DNA of 10,165 bases from an uncultured Collinsella sp. GTDB taxonomy: Bacteria > Actinomycetota > Coriobacteriia > Coriobacteriales > Coriobacteriaceae. Below the pieces are notes generated by a model. The model saw nothing but the letters and a program-made list of their open reading frames with translations, searched no databases and was not told the DNA's origin. Positions within the stretch are counted from its first letter, which is position 1; each line of letters starts with the position of its first letter. Positions 1-6,657 of this stretch are shown piece after piece. The translations under genes were made by a program, and so were the position numbers. The stretch spans positions 1 to 10,165 of the forward strand of contig CABUZD010000057.1 in the NCBI GenBank assembly GCA_902495945.1, given 5' to 3'.

Positions 1-30
1 CCCGTGGGAGGCCAGGGCGCCGCTGACCGG
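1..30 (+). rRNA. rrf: 5S rRNA, 3' end only (left part outside window)
   Basis: The first 30 bases match the 3' end of bacterial 5S rRNA as I remember it. CCCGTGGGAGGCCAGG followed by GCGCCGC corresponds to CCTGTGAGAGTAGGACGCCGC in Bacillus. The last bases (GCCGCTGACCGG) would pair with the 5' end of the molecule, which lies outside the window. All three forward frames lack a convincing protein tail, and a strong terminator follows 33 bases later, as expected at the end of an rRNA operon. The exact 3' end (27 to 31) is estimated. The alternative, a protein C-terminus, is less likely. Confidence 0.72.
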
Positions 31-62
31 TGGACGGCACCGAGCCGTACGCTTGAACTGAG

Positions 63-94
63 AAGGGGGAGGCCACGCGGCCTCCCCCTTTTTT
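63..94 (+). terminator. Rho-independent terminator after the rRNA operon
   Basis: A perfect 12-bp stem is formed by AAGGGGGAGGCC (63-74) and GGCCTCCCCCTT (79-90) around the loop ACGC. The T-run that starts inside the stem continues to 94 (six T in all). It is directional: the minus strand has no T-run after the stem, so it stops plus-strand transcription only. Confidence 0.93.
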
Positions 95-158
95 GCGTTT
101 ACGGGGCGTAAATGACTCTATTACACCAGACGATCTTATCGTTTTTGGTATTGAGCCT

Positions 159-626
159 TTATTTAAAGAAGATAAATCGAATAACAAGGGCAACTGCTAT
201 GACCGCAATGATCAAAAGCAGGATTGTCAGTCGATGCTGCTTGCGTCGTTTACTTGTCGAAACGAAGATTGATTTTCCCTGTTTTGGCGTTTCGAGATAG
301 CGAGCCGAATGCGTCAAGGTTTGCTTTGGTCGAGGACCTCTTTGTCGATGAGTGGCGGATGCTTTCATCGGCTCATCACTAGCTGCGCTGTTTTTAGATA
401 ATGGTGCGTCTTTCAGATATACAGGGTCTCCCGAGGCGACGCCCATATGTTTACGTCCCGTTTGGGCATCCTCGAGCGTTTGATATCGATTTCTCGTCAC
501 ATACTCGGGCTCCGGATCATTAATGGGCTCTTGCGAGATGTGGGGGCGATGGAACCGCGGCGGCTGCGTGGAAGTATCTTCCCCCTGCGTCGGCATAAAC
601 ATTTTGTTCTGGTTTTGGTCGTCCAT
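159..626 (-). CDS. Unknown protein with one C-terminal membrane segment
   Basis: This 155-residue protein belongs to no family I recognise. Residues 1 to about 125 are polar, rich in Gln, Pro, Ser, Thr and charged residues, with no hydrophobic core, so they are probably disordered. A basic cluster (KRRKQHR, about 126-132) is followed by a hydrophobic segment of about 21 residues (LTILLLIIAVIAVALVIRF) that ends the protein, giving a tail-anchored layout with the N-terminal part predicted in the cytoplasm. The start is supported by AAAGGG on the minus strand four bases before the ATG, and no in-frame start lies further upstream. It is transcribed toward the rRNA operon tail and divergently from hsp20. 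The coding sequence is more AT-rich than its neighbours, which suggests a lineage-specific gene. Expression is not proven, but the RBS and a coherent membrane anchor argue for a real gene. Confidence 0.72.
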   Translation of the reverse strand: MDDQNQNKMFMPTQGEDTSTQPPRFHRPHISQEPINDPEPEYVTRNRYQTLEDAQTGRKHMGVASGDPVYLKDAPLSKNSAASDEPMKASATHRQRGPRPKQTLTHSARYLETPKQGKSIFVSTSKRRKQHRLTILLLIIAVIAVALVIRFIFFK

Positions 627-665
627 GATGCCCTTTAGCTCGTTACCAACAACGTGTACGCGCTC

Positions 666-671
666 ATTGTA
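666..671 (-). promoter_or_regulatory. Possible -10 element of the minus-strand unknown gene
   Basis: TACAAT reads on the minus strand 39 bases before the ATG at 626. The same hexamer precedes three other genes in this window. No good -35 box stands 16-18 bp upstream, so this is a weak call. Confidence 0.3.
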
Positions 672-718
672 AGCCCCTTGCTATTTGTAGCTGCGAACAT
701 ACTCGTTATTTAAGCTCT

Positions 719-731
719 GGTTCAAAGAACC
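719..731. promoter_or_regulatory. Palindrome in the divergent gap, possible operator
   Basis: GGTTC-AAA-GAACC is a perfect 5+5 inverted repeat in the 276-bp AT-rich gap between the minus-strand unknown gene and hsp20. Size and position fit a dimeric repressor site, but the regulator is unknown. It lies 93 bases before the ATG of the minus-strand gene and about 170 before that of hsp20. The gap (627-902) holds no other gene that I can support. Confidence 0.35.
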
Positions 732-781
732 TTAACCTTACTAAAACCTGAGTCACGCACACTTAGATATGCTTATAGTAG

Positions 782-812
782 TTGACTCAAAAAACTTTAT
801 AGTCGATGTATA
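782..812 (+). promoter_or_regulatory. Candidate hsp20 promoter
   Basis: TTGACT (782-787) is a good -35 box, but the best -10 candidates sit at imperfect distances: TGTATA (807-812) with a 19-bp spacer, or TATAGT (798-803) only 10 bp away. The surrounding DNA is strongly AT-rich. A promoter somewhere in 780-840 is likely, since hsp20 has its own leader; the exact boxes are uncertain. Neither a CIRCE element nor a complete HAIR element is present. Confidence 0.4.
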
Positions 813-902
813 TATAAGCACTGTGTGGGCATATATAAGAGCGTCAAAAGAAGTCCCAGTCACCTAGAAGATGGCTCGGCAGTCCTAAAAGGAGTGGTAA
901 AC

Positions 903-1334
903 ATGGCAAGCATGGTTCCTTATCGTTCGGTTTTTGGCGTTCGTCCTTCTGCTAGCTCGCTGTTCGATCTGTTTGATGATATGACCGACCTTGCAAACAA
1001 CTCGATTGCTTCCAAGGCGTTTCCCGTTGACGTTGAGGATAAGGGCGACGGCTATGAGGTCAAGGCCTATCTGACCGGTGTCGCCAAGGACGATATCGAT
1101 GTCGAGCTCAATGAGGGCCGTCTGTCCATTAGCGTGAATGTCGAGGAAGACGAGGAGAACGAGGGCAAGAACTTCCTGCAGAAGGAGTTCAGCTCGTACA
1201 GCGCGACGCGTGGCGTGTATCTAAAGGACGCTTCGAGCGAGGGCCTCTCGGCTAAGTACGCTGACGGCATCCTGACCGTTACGGTTCCCAAGATCGTCGA
1301 GAAGAAGAACGTTACGAAGATCTCCATCGACTAA
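903..1334 (+). CDS. hsp20: Hsp20 / alpha-crystallin small heat-shock protein
   Basis: The 143-residue product is a cytoplasmic ATP-independent holdase that keeps unfolding proteins soluble until other chaperones refold them. Residues about 38-141 form the alpha-crystallin domain. It opens with FPVDVEDKGDGYEVKAYLTG, a strand pattern typical of the family, continues with DDIDVELNEGRLSISV, and ends with ADGILTVTVPK, the conserved G-x-L-x-V-x-x-PK strand. The N-terminal arm (MASMVPYRSVFG and on) is short and the C-terminal extension is brief; the final KNVTKISID contains an I-x-I motif (ISI), the kind used for oligomer assembly. The reading frame stays open up to an ATG at 825, but AGGAG at 890-894, eight bases before the ATG at 903, marks the real start. 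Length is normal for the family. It is monocistronic and ends at a hairpin terminator. Heat or stress control is expected from the family, not shown here. Confidence 0.95.
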   Translation: MASMVPYRSVFGVRPSASSLFDLFDDMTDLANNSIASKAFPVDVEDKGDGYEVKAYLTGVAKDDIDVELNEGRLSISVNVEEDEENEGKNFLQKEFSSYSATRGVYLKDASSEGLSAKYADGILTVTVPKIVEKKNVTKISID

Positions 1335-1360
1335 CTTCGTTGGTGTTCTGCGCTATTAAA

Positions 1361-1408
1361 AGACAGCAAAAGGGGCTGGGAAGCGATTCTCGGCCCCTTT
1401 TGCTGTCT
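1361..1408. terminator. Bidirectional terminator between hsp20 and the hydrolase gene
   Basis: AGACAGCAAAAGGGGC (1361-1376) pairs perfectly with 1393-1408. Six further inner pairs (1377-1382 with 1387-1392, two of them G-T) close on a GCGA tetraloop, giving a 22-bp stem. On the plus strand the TTTT at 1398-1401 follows the GC-rich core. On the minus strand the whole stem is followed by TTTTAAT. It therefore suits both convergent genes, which end at 1334 and 1417. Confidence 0.9.
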
Positions 1409-1416
1409 AGGACAGT

Positions 1417-2226
1417 CTATTGAATGGTTGCCGGCTGATACTGACTCGCAGGGCGTATCGAGAGTTTTCGCGATCCTCGGAGAAGGGTTGCGGAGCTGCC
1501 GACCTCGTCATCCAGGGTTGCGGCCAGAGCTTTGGCATAGCTTTTGACGGTAAGGCTCGGACGATTGTTATCTTGGCTGATATGCATGGCAATGAGCTGT
1601 TCGGTGCGATCGGTAACAAGTTCGTGCGCGGCTTCGGCGGCTTGGCTGTTGGAGAGGTGTCCCCTTGCAGACAGGATGCGCTCCTGAAGAAAGCGGGGAT
1701 ATTCTCCCTCGCGCAGCATGGTCACATCATGGTTGCTTTCGAGCGCGAGGACTCGACAATCTTTGAGGGCGTTCATGGCTTGGCTCGATAGCTCTCCGGT
1801 GTCGGTGGCAAAACCGATGGAATCATCGAGGGTGTCGAATCGATAGCCGACTGGATTGATGACATCGTGTGACGTTGAGTAGGTTTGCACGTGGATGCCG
1901 GCAATGGATAGGGTGTCACCGGGATCGAATTCCTCGACAGGCAGATGCGAAAGATTTTCTTTGCTCGAAAGAGTGCCCCTGCTGGCAAAGAGGGGGCCGT
2001 GCCAGTGCTTGCACCAGACATCGAGGCCCTTGATGTGATCGCTATGCTCATGAGTAATGAGAAGAGCCGAGACGTTGTCTGTCGAGAGCCCCAGTTCTGC
2101 CATGCGCTTTAATGTCTCGCGGCGAGACAGTCCGTCATCGACCATAATGAGCCCCTGCGGGCCTTCGATGAGTGCGCAGTTGCCTTTAGAGCCACTGCCG
2201 AGGATATGAAGGTGCAGACGAGACAT
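1417..2226 (-). CDS. YycJ/WalJ-like metallo-beta-lactamase-fold hydrolase
   Basis: The 269-residue product is a cytoplasmic metallo-beta-lactamase-fold enzyme closest to the YycJ/WalJ (VicX) group. Those proteins are thought to be nucleases linked to DNA repair and to coordinating cell division with replication; the substrate here is unproven. The N-terminus LHLHILGSGSKGNCALIE (residues 4-21) matches the family's opening strand and SGSxGN turn. THEHSDH at 58-64 supplies the HxHxDH metal motif. Further metal-site candidates are the His of STSHD, the Asp of FATDTGEL and the His of AMHIS near the C-terminus. The frame is open up to an ATG at 2307, but that extension overlaps tilS and looks non-native, so the start is set at MSRLHLH (2226); its RBS is weak. 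In Firmicutes walJ sits with walRK, whereas here it stands alone, divergent from tilS by 48 bp. The family assignment is firm, the exact role is not. Confidence 0.9.
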   Translation of the reverse strand: MSRLHLHILGSGSKGNCALIEGPQGLIMVDDGLSRRETLKRMAELGLSTDNVSALLITHEHSDHIKGLDVWCKHWHGPLFASRGTLSSKENLSHLPVEEFDPGDTLSIAGIHVQTYSTSHDVINPVGYRFDTLDDSIGFATDTGELSSQAMNALKDCRVLALESNHDVTMLREGEYPRFLQERILSARGHLSNSQAAEAAHELVTDRTEQLIAMHISQDNNRPSLTVKSYAKALAATLDDEVGSSATLLRGSRKLSIRPASQYQPATIQ

Positions 2227-2240
2227 AAGATTCCAAAGGA

Positions 2241-2246
2241 TACAAT
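2241..2246 (+). promoter_or_regulatory. Probable -10 element of the tilS promoter
   Basis: TACAAT stands 28 bases before the tilS ATG in the 48-bp divergent gap. The -35 region would fall inside the first codons of the minus-strand hydrolase gene and resembles the consensus only poorly. The same hexamer stands before the aminotransferase and PHP genes. Confidence 0.5.
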
Positions 2247-2274
2247 GGGTGCGGACGAATAGAGGAGGAAGCAA

Positions 2275-3813
2275 ATGCCTACGGTATCTCAGCATTACGG
2301 ACACCATGCCGTGCCTGGGGCAGTCGATGAGACCCGGACGAGGCAGCAGGCTGCTCCTGTCGTGCTCATGGTATCAGGCGGCGCGGACTCGACGGCACTG
2401 CTTCTTATGGCGTGCACATCAAAGCTGGATATCCAAGACGGACGCGGTGTTGCCCCCATTGCTCGCGAGCGCCTGCATGTGCTGCATGTAAACCATCATC
2501 TGCGCGGCAAGGCGTCCGATGGCGACGAGGCCTTTGTGCGTGAGCTCTGCGCGAAATATGGTTTACCGCTGTGCGTGGAGCACGCTTATTTTGATGGGGA
2601 GTCGGGCAATATTGAGGCCGCGGCCCGCGAGGTGCGCTATGCCGCGGCGCGGAGGTATGTTCGCGAGCTCTGCGCCCAGACGGGGGCACCGCGAACGGCG
2701 GCTCGTATCTGCACCGCGCACACGTCTTCGGATCGCGCGGAAACGTTTTTGATGAACGCGATTAAGGGTTCGGGGCCCGCTGGCCTATCGAGCATTCCTC
2801 GCCGGAGGAATATCGTGGTGCGTCCCTTGCTCGACCTAACTCATGGCGAGATCGTGGGCTATCTACAGGTACATGGTCAGCCGTGGCGTGAAGACGAGAG
2901 CAATGGGGATATCTCGTATCTGCGAAACTACGTGCGCCATCGAGTAATGCCAGTGGTGGCGCAGCGCAACGCGAGCGTCTGCAAGACGATTGGTGCCGCC
3001 TGCGAGATCTTAGGCGATGAGGACGCGTTTTTGTCTCAGCTTTCGGCACAGGCGTTTCGAAGCTGTTTGCGCAAAGAGGCAGCGGGCGCACTGGTGCTCG
3101 ATGCCAGGCGCTTGGCTGCGGCCGAGGTGGTAATCGCGCGGCGCATCGTGCGACTGGCGATTAAGCGCATCGATCCGGACGCTCGTCCCGAGATGCGACA
3201 TGTGGAGCGAGTCCTTTCCTGCGTTGCCGAGGGCACCGGTTCGGTCACGCTTCCGGCGGGGATTGACGCACGCATTGAGTTTGGCATGCTGGCGTTTAAG
3301 GCGCCGGCGGCTCGCGAGGGCCTGGTCGCGGACTGGGTTACCGTACCCGGTCGTTTGCCGTTGGGCGGGGGACGTATGCTGGTCACAGAACCGATGGCTG
3401 TTGAACCGGGATGCGATATCGTGCGCCGCGCCCGTGAGCTTGCGGCTGCCGGGGAAGTGACAGCTTTGGTAGACGCGGCTGCCCTGGGTTTTGCCGACAG
3501 CGATAGTGAGCGGATCCTGGCGGGCTCGCGTGGCGAGATCCCTGCCGAGGCGCGATTGGCGCGCCTGTGGGTGGACGGTCCCGCGCCGGGAGACGTGATG
3601 TGCCCGTTAGGGATGAGTGGCCGAAGCAAGAAAGTATCCGATTTGCTAGGCGAGGCTCGCATTCCCGTTTCCGAGCGCGCCGGCGTGCCCATGGTGAGGA
3701 CGGCGCCGGGAGGTGCCGTGGTGTGGGTCGCCGGAGTTCGCGCGGACGAGCGTTTTAAGTGCACGGCCGCAACGCGCGTGGCATATCTGCTCCGCGTGGT
3801 CGATGCGGAATAG
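2275..3813 (+). CDS. tilS: tRNA(Ile)-lysidine synthetase
   Basis: TilS uses ATP and lysine to convert the wobble C34 of tRNA-Ile(CAU) to lysidine, switching both its charging and its decoding from AUG/Met to AUA/Ile. It acts in the cytoplasm and is normally essential. The 512-residue protein carries the PP-loop VSGGADSTALLL (residues 33-44), then HVNHHLRGKASDGDEAFVREL, the AH-x(3)-DRAET block, and RPLLDLTHGEI with YLRNYVRHRVMP, all hallmarks of the catalytic half. The C-terminal TilS domain is clear at about 439-505 (GDVMCPLGMSGRSKKVSDLL, then VVWVAGVRADERFK). An AGGAGG at 2263-2268, six bases from the ATG, supports the start. At 512 residues it is longer than the 430-470 of E. coli and B. 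subtilis, the extra length lying between the catalytic and C-terminal domains. The usual HHxDDQAET motif reads HTSSDRAET. It is the first gene of the tilS-hpt-ftsH group. Confidence 0.96.
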   Translation: MPTVSQHYGHHAVPGAVDETRTRQQAAPVVLMVSGGADSTALLLMACTSKLDIQDGRGVAPIARERLHVLHVNHHLRGKASDGDEAFVRELCAKYGLPLCVEHAYFDGESGNIEAAAREVRYAAARRYVRELCAQTGAPRTAARICTAHTSSDRAETFLMNAIKGSGPAGLSSIPRRRNIVVRPLLDLTHGEIVGYLQVHGQPWREDESNGDISYLRNYVRHRVMPVVAQRNASVCKTIGAACEILGDEDAFLSQLSAQAFRSCLRKEAAGALVLDARRLAAAEVVIARRIVRLAIKRIDPDARPEMRHVERVLSCVAEGTGSVTLPAGIDARIEFGMLAFKAPAAREGLVADWVTVPGRLPLGGGRMLVTEPMAVEPGCDIVRRARELAAAGEVTALVDAAALGFADSDSERILAGSRGEIPAEARLARLWVDGPAPGDVMCPLGMSGRSKKVSDLLGEARIPVSERAGVPMVRTAPGGAVVWVAGVRADERFKCTAATRVAYLLRVVDAE

Positions 3814-3874
3814 CGTCCCACGCCAGCTATTCTGTGCGACGTTGACGGTATTCCCGCGCTGATGGCGTACGGGC

Positions 3875-3904
3875 TGGAAAATATACCCCGTGCGCTGCTA
3901 GAAT
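3875..3904 (+). promoter_or_regulatory. Possible internal promoter before hpt
   Basis: TGGAAA (3875-3880) and TAGAAT (3899-3904) are 18 bp apart in the 147-bp gap between tilS and hpt. The -10 box matches consensus at five of six positions and the -35 box at four. No terminator-like hairpin is seen in the gap, so hpt may also be read from the tilS promoter. Confidence 0.4.
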
Positions 3905-3960
3905 GTGAAGTTCGCGTCCATACGGCGGTGTGTGGGCGATAAGCACAAGAAAGGGTTGTC

Positions 3961-4509
3961 ATGGCTTCTCAACATCCGGATATCGAGAAGGTTCTGTTTA
4001 CGCAGGAGGATATCGACGGTATCGTCTCTCGCCTAGGCGAGCAGATTACTCGCGACTACGCGGGTAAGGATCTGGTGCTGATTGCGGTCCTGCGCGGCGC
4101 CGTGGTCTTTATGGGCGACCTGATGCGCAAGATCGAGCTGCCGACCAACATCGATTTCATGGCTGTTTCGAGCTATGGTGACGGCGTGAAGTCCTCGGGT
4201 ATCGTGCGTATCATTAAGGACCTGGATATCGACATCCGCGGTCGCGACGTGCTGATCGTCGAGGACATTCTGGACTCGGGCCTGACGCTCAAGTATCTGA
4301 TGAAGAACCTCGAGAGCCGCAAGCCCGCTTCTCTGGAGGTCGCCGCCTTCCTGTGGAAGGACGTTGAGGACCGTACCTCGGCCATCACGCCCAAGTATGT
4401 TGGAACCCATTGCCCCGATGCCTTTGTGGTGGGCTACGGCCTCGACTATGCCGAGCGCTATCGTAACCTTCCGTATCTGGGCATTTTGAAACCGGAGGTT
4501 TATTCGTAA
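3961..4509 (+). CDS. hpt: Hypoxanthine phosphoribosyltransferase
   Basis: This enzyme salvages purines, joining hypoxanthine (and usually guanine) to PRPP to give IMP or GMP in the cytoplasm. The 182-residue protein has normal length. The PRPP-binding loop VLIVEDILDSGLTL spans residues 97-110 with the paired acidic residues E101 and D102. Upstream, AVSSYGDGVKSSGIVRIIKD is the flexible loop region, with the SSG typical of the family. Near the C-terminus, FVVGYGLDYAERYRNLPYLG is the conserved nucleobase-binding and closing segment. An RBS (GAAAGGG at 3949-3955, five bases from the ATG) supports the start. It lies between tilS and ftsH, one base before the ftsH start codon, an order shared by many Gram-positive bacteria. 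Confidence 0.97.
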   Translation: MASQHPDIEKVLFTQEDIDGIVSRLGEQITRDYAGKDLVLIAVLRGAVVFMGDLMRKIELPTNIDFMAVSSYGDGVKSSGIVRIIKDLDIDIRGRDVLIVEDILDSGLTLKYLMKNLESRKPASLEVAAFLWKDVEDRTSAITPKYVGTHCPDAFVVGYGLDYAERYRNLPYLGILKPEVYS

Positions 4510-4510
4510 G

Positions 4511-6646
4511 ATGCCCGACGACCGTAACGATAACAATTCCCAGACTCCCCGGGAGCCTAAGATCCCGGGGGTGCCCGGAGGCAAGAAGCCCACGCGTACG
4601 GGCTGGCTGTATTTTATTTTGGCTTGCTCGCTCCTGGGCTACGCCTTCTTTAACATGGGCTCCGGCTTTGCCAATTCCAGCAATACCGTTAAGCTCGCGA
4701 CGAGCGAGATGGTGAGTGCCATCAAGCAGGATCGCGTCGAAGATCTGACCTATACGGTTCAAGACGGAAGCGTGACGGGTCATTACTGGAAGACGAAGAA
4801 GGACAAGGGCGATACGAGCGAGCTCAAGAGCTTCTCCTCGACCTATGTCGGCTCCGATTCGCTTGCCGAGCTTATGGCGGAGCACCCCGATACTAAGTAC
4901 ATCGTCAACACCAATGATCCCGATTTTTGGGGCGACTTGGCGATGAGTGTGCTTCCGACGATCGCCCTGATCGCTATCATGTTCTACTTTATGCGCCAGA
5001 TGATGGGCGCCAACAACAGGAACATGCAGTTTGGCAAGACCAACGCCAAGACCAACGAGGCCACGCGCCCCAAGGTCAAGTTTGAAGATGTTGCCGGCGT
5101 GGACGAGGCAGTCGAGGAGCTCGAGGAGATCCGTGACTTTTTGAGCGATCCGGATCGCTATCGCAAACTGGGCGCCAAGATCCCGCGTGGCGTGTTGCTG
5201 GTGGGCCCTCCGGGCACCGGTAAAACGCTGCTGGCCAAGGCCGTTGCCGGCGAGGCGGGTGTGCCGTTCTTTAGCATCTCTGGTTCCGACTTTGTCGAGA
5301 TGTTCGTGGGTGTCGGCGCCAGCCGTGTGCGTGACCTCTTTAAGGAGGCCAAGTCCCAGGCCCCGTCGATCATCTTCATCGATGAGATCGATGCCGTGGG
5401 ACGTCAGCGCGGAGCTGGCTTGGGCGGCGGCCACGACGAGCGCGAGCAGACGCTCAACCAGCTGCTGGTCGAGATGGACGGTTTTGAGGAGAGCGAGTCG
5501 GTCATCCTGATTGCTGCGACCAACCGTCCTGACATCCTGGATCCGGCATTGCTGCGTCCCGGTCGTTTTGACCGTCAGGTCACGGTCGACCGTCCGGATG
5601 TGAAGGGCCGCGAGCAGATCTTGCGCATGCATGCCGAGAACAAGCCGATGGACGAGGACGTGAAGTTTGAGAAGCTCGCCCAGATGACCGTTGGCTTCAC
5701 CGGTGCCGATTTGGCAAATCTGCTCAACGAGTCTGCGCTGCTGGCTGCCCGCCGCCATCGTTCCGTGATCTCGATGGACGAGGTCGAGGAATCGATGGAG
5801 CGCGTGATTGCCGGACCGCAACGCAAGGGTCGTGTGATGACCGAAGCCGAGCGCACCACGATTGCCTACCATGAGAGCGGCCATGCCCTGGTGGGTCACA
5901 TCTTGGAGCATTCCGATCCGGTCCACAAGATCTCGATTGTCAGCCGCGGCCAGGCGCTGGGCTATACGCTGCAGCTTCCGCAGGAGGACCACTTCCTCAA
6001 GACCAAGAACGAGATGCTCGACGAGCTTGCCGTGTTCTTGGGCGGTCGCGTTGCCGAGGAGCTCATGTGCGACGACATCACGTCGGGCGCGAGCAACGAC
6101 CTGGAGCGCGCGACCAAGATGGCGCGCGAGATGGTCACGCGCCTGGGCATGAGCGAGGAGCTCGGCACGCAAGTGTTTGGCGAGGCGCAGCATCAGGTAT
6201 TCTTGGGACGCGATTACGCCGATCACCAGGATTACTCCGAGGAGACAGCGCGTCGCATCGACATCGAGGTCCAGCGCATTATGCGCGAGGCCCATCGCCG
6301 TGCGGTCGAGATTTTGGATGCCCGTCGCGATCAGCTCGATCTGATGGCGAAGGTGCTGCTTGAGCGCGAGACCGTCGAAGACGACGCCGTGAACGCCCTG
6401 CTCGACAACGAGTGGGATGCCTACCTTGAGCGCGAGGGCGATATCCTGGCGGCCAAGGAGGAGCGCAATGCCAAGGCGGCCGGCATGCCGACCAAGAAGC
6501 GCGTGCCTCGAATGAGCGAGGAGGAGCTGGCGGCTGATGCCGCGGCCTTTGCGCAGGCGGCCATGCAGGAGGATGCCGAAGCCGCATCCGATGATGCTGA
6601 CGATGACCATGCCGTCGTCGATGCCGACACCGACGCCGACAAATAG
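4511..6646 (+). CDS. ftsH: ATP-dependent zinc metalloprotease FtsH
   Basis: FtsH is a hexameric membrane-bound AAA protease that pulls out and degrades damaged membrane proteins and some short-lived cytoplasmic regulators. The 711-residue protein has membrane segments at about 32-49 and 143-162, with an outside domain between them. The AAA module follows: Walker A GPPGTGKT (232-239), pore loop FVEMFVG (261-267), Walker B IIFIDE (287-292) and the second region of homology ATNRPDILDPALLRPGRFD (336-354), with candidate arginine fingers R349 and R352. The zinc motif HESGH is at 454-458, with the third ligand probably D530 in SNDLERAT. All catalytic parts are intact. After the protease domain comes an Ala/Asp-rich acidic tail (about 675-711). 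The start is one base after the hpt stop. GGAGG at 4494-4498 inside hpt lies 12 bases away, a little far, so translation coupled to hpt is likely. A strong terminator follows. Confidence 0.98.
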   Translation: MPDDRNDNNSQTPREPKIPGVPGGKKPTRTGWLYFILACSLLGYAFFNMGSGFANSSNTVKLATSEMVSAIKQDRVEDLTYTVQDGSVTGHYWKTKKDKGDTSELKSFSSTYVGSDSLAELMAEHPDTKYIVNTNDPDFWGDLAMSVLPTIALIAIMFYFMRQMMGANNRNMQFGKTNAKTNEATRPKVKFEDVAGVDEAVEELEEIRDFLSDPDRYRKLGAKIPRGVLLVGPPGTGKTLLAKAVAGEAGVPFFSISGSDFVEMFVGVGASRVRDLFKEAKSQAPSIIFIDEIDAVGRQRGAGLGGGHDEREQTLNQLLVEMDGFEESESVILIAATNRPDILDPALLRPGRFDRQVTVDRPDVKGREQILRMHAENKPMDEDVKFEKLAQMTVGFTGADLANLLNESALLAARRHRSVISMDEVEESMERVIAGPQRKGRVMTEAERTTIAYHESGHALVGHILEHSDPVHKISIVSRGQALGYTLQLPQEDHFLKTKNEMLDELAVFLGGRVAEELMCDDITSGASNDLERATKMAREMVTRLGMSEELGTQVFGEAQHQVFLGRDYADHQDYSEETARRIDIEVQRIMREAHRRAVEILDARRDQLDLMAKVLLERETVEDDAVNALLDNEWDAYLEREGDILAAKEERNAKAAGMPTKKRVPRMSEEELAADAAAFAQAAMQEDAEAASDDADDDHAVVDADTDADK

Positions 6647-6657
6647 TCTTTGTGGCG

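Noticed and set aside
98..112. TTTACG-GGG-CGTAAA palindrome as a terminator for the minus-strand gene
   Set aside because: The stem is six bp and AT-rich with a three-base loop, and no T-run follows it on the minus strand. I see no clear terminator for that gene before the rRNA operon tail.
825..902. An N-terminal extension of Hsp20
   Set aside because: No RBS precedes the ATG at 825, while AGGAG at the right distance precedes the ATG at 903, which also gives the usual family length.
627..902. A CIRCE (HrcA) operator or a standard HAIR operator before hsp20
   Set aside because: Neither TTAGCACTC-N9-GAGTGCTAA nor CTTGAGT-N7-ACTCAAG occurs; only separated half-site-like sequences are present.
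2227..2307. An N-terminal extension of the metallo-beta-lactamase-fold protein
   Set aside because: It overlaps the start of tilS on the other strand and does not resemble the family, whose proteins begin with the LHxxILGSGSxGN strand.
3036..3962. A 308-codon open frame on the minus strand opposite tilS
   Set aside because: Low-complexity Arg/Ser/Thr/Ala composition typical of an antisense shadow; tilS on the other strand has all its family motifs.
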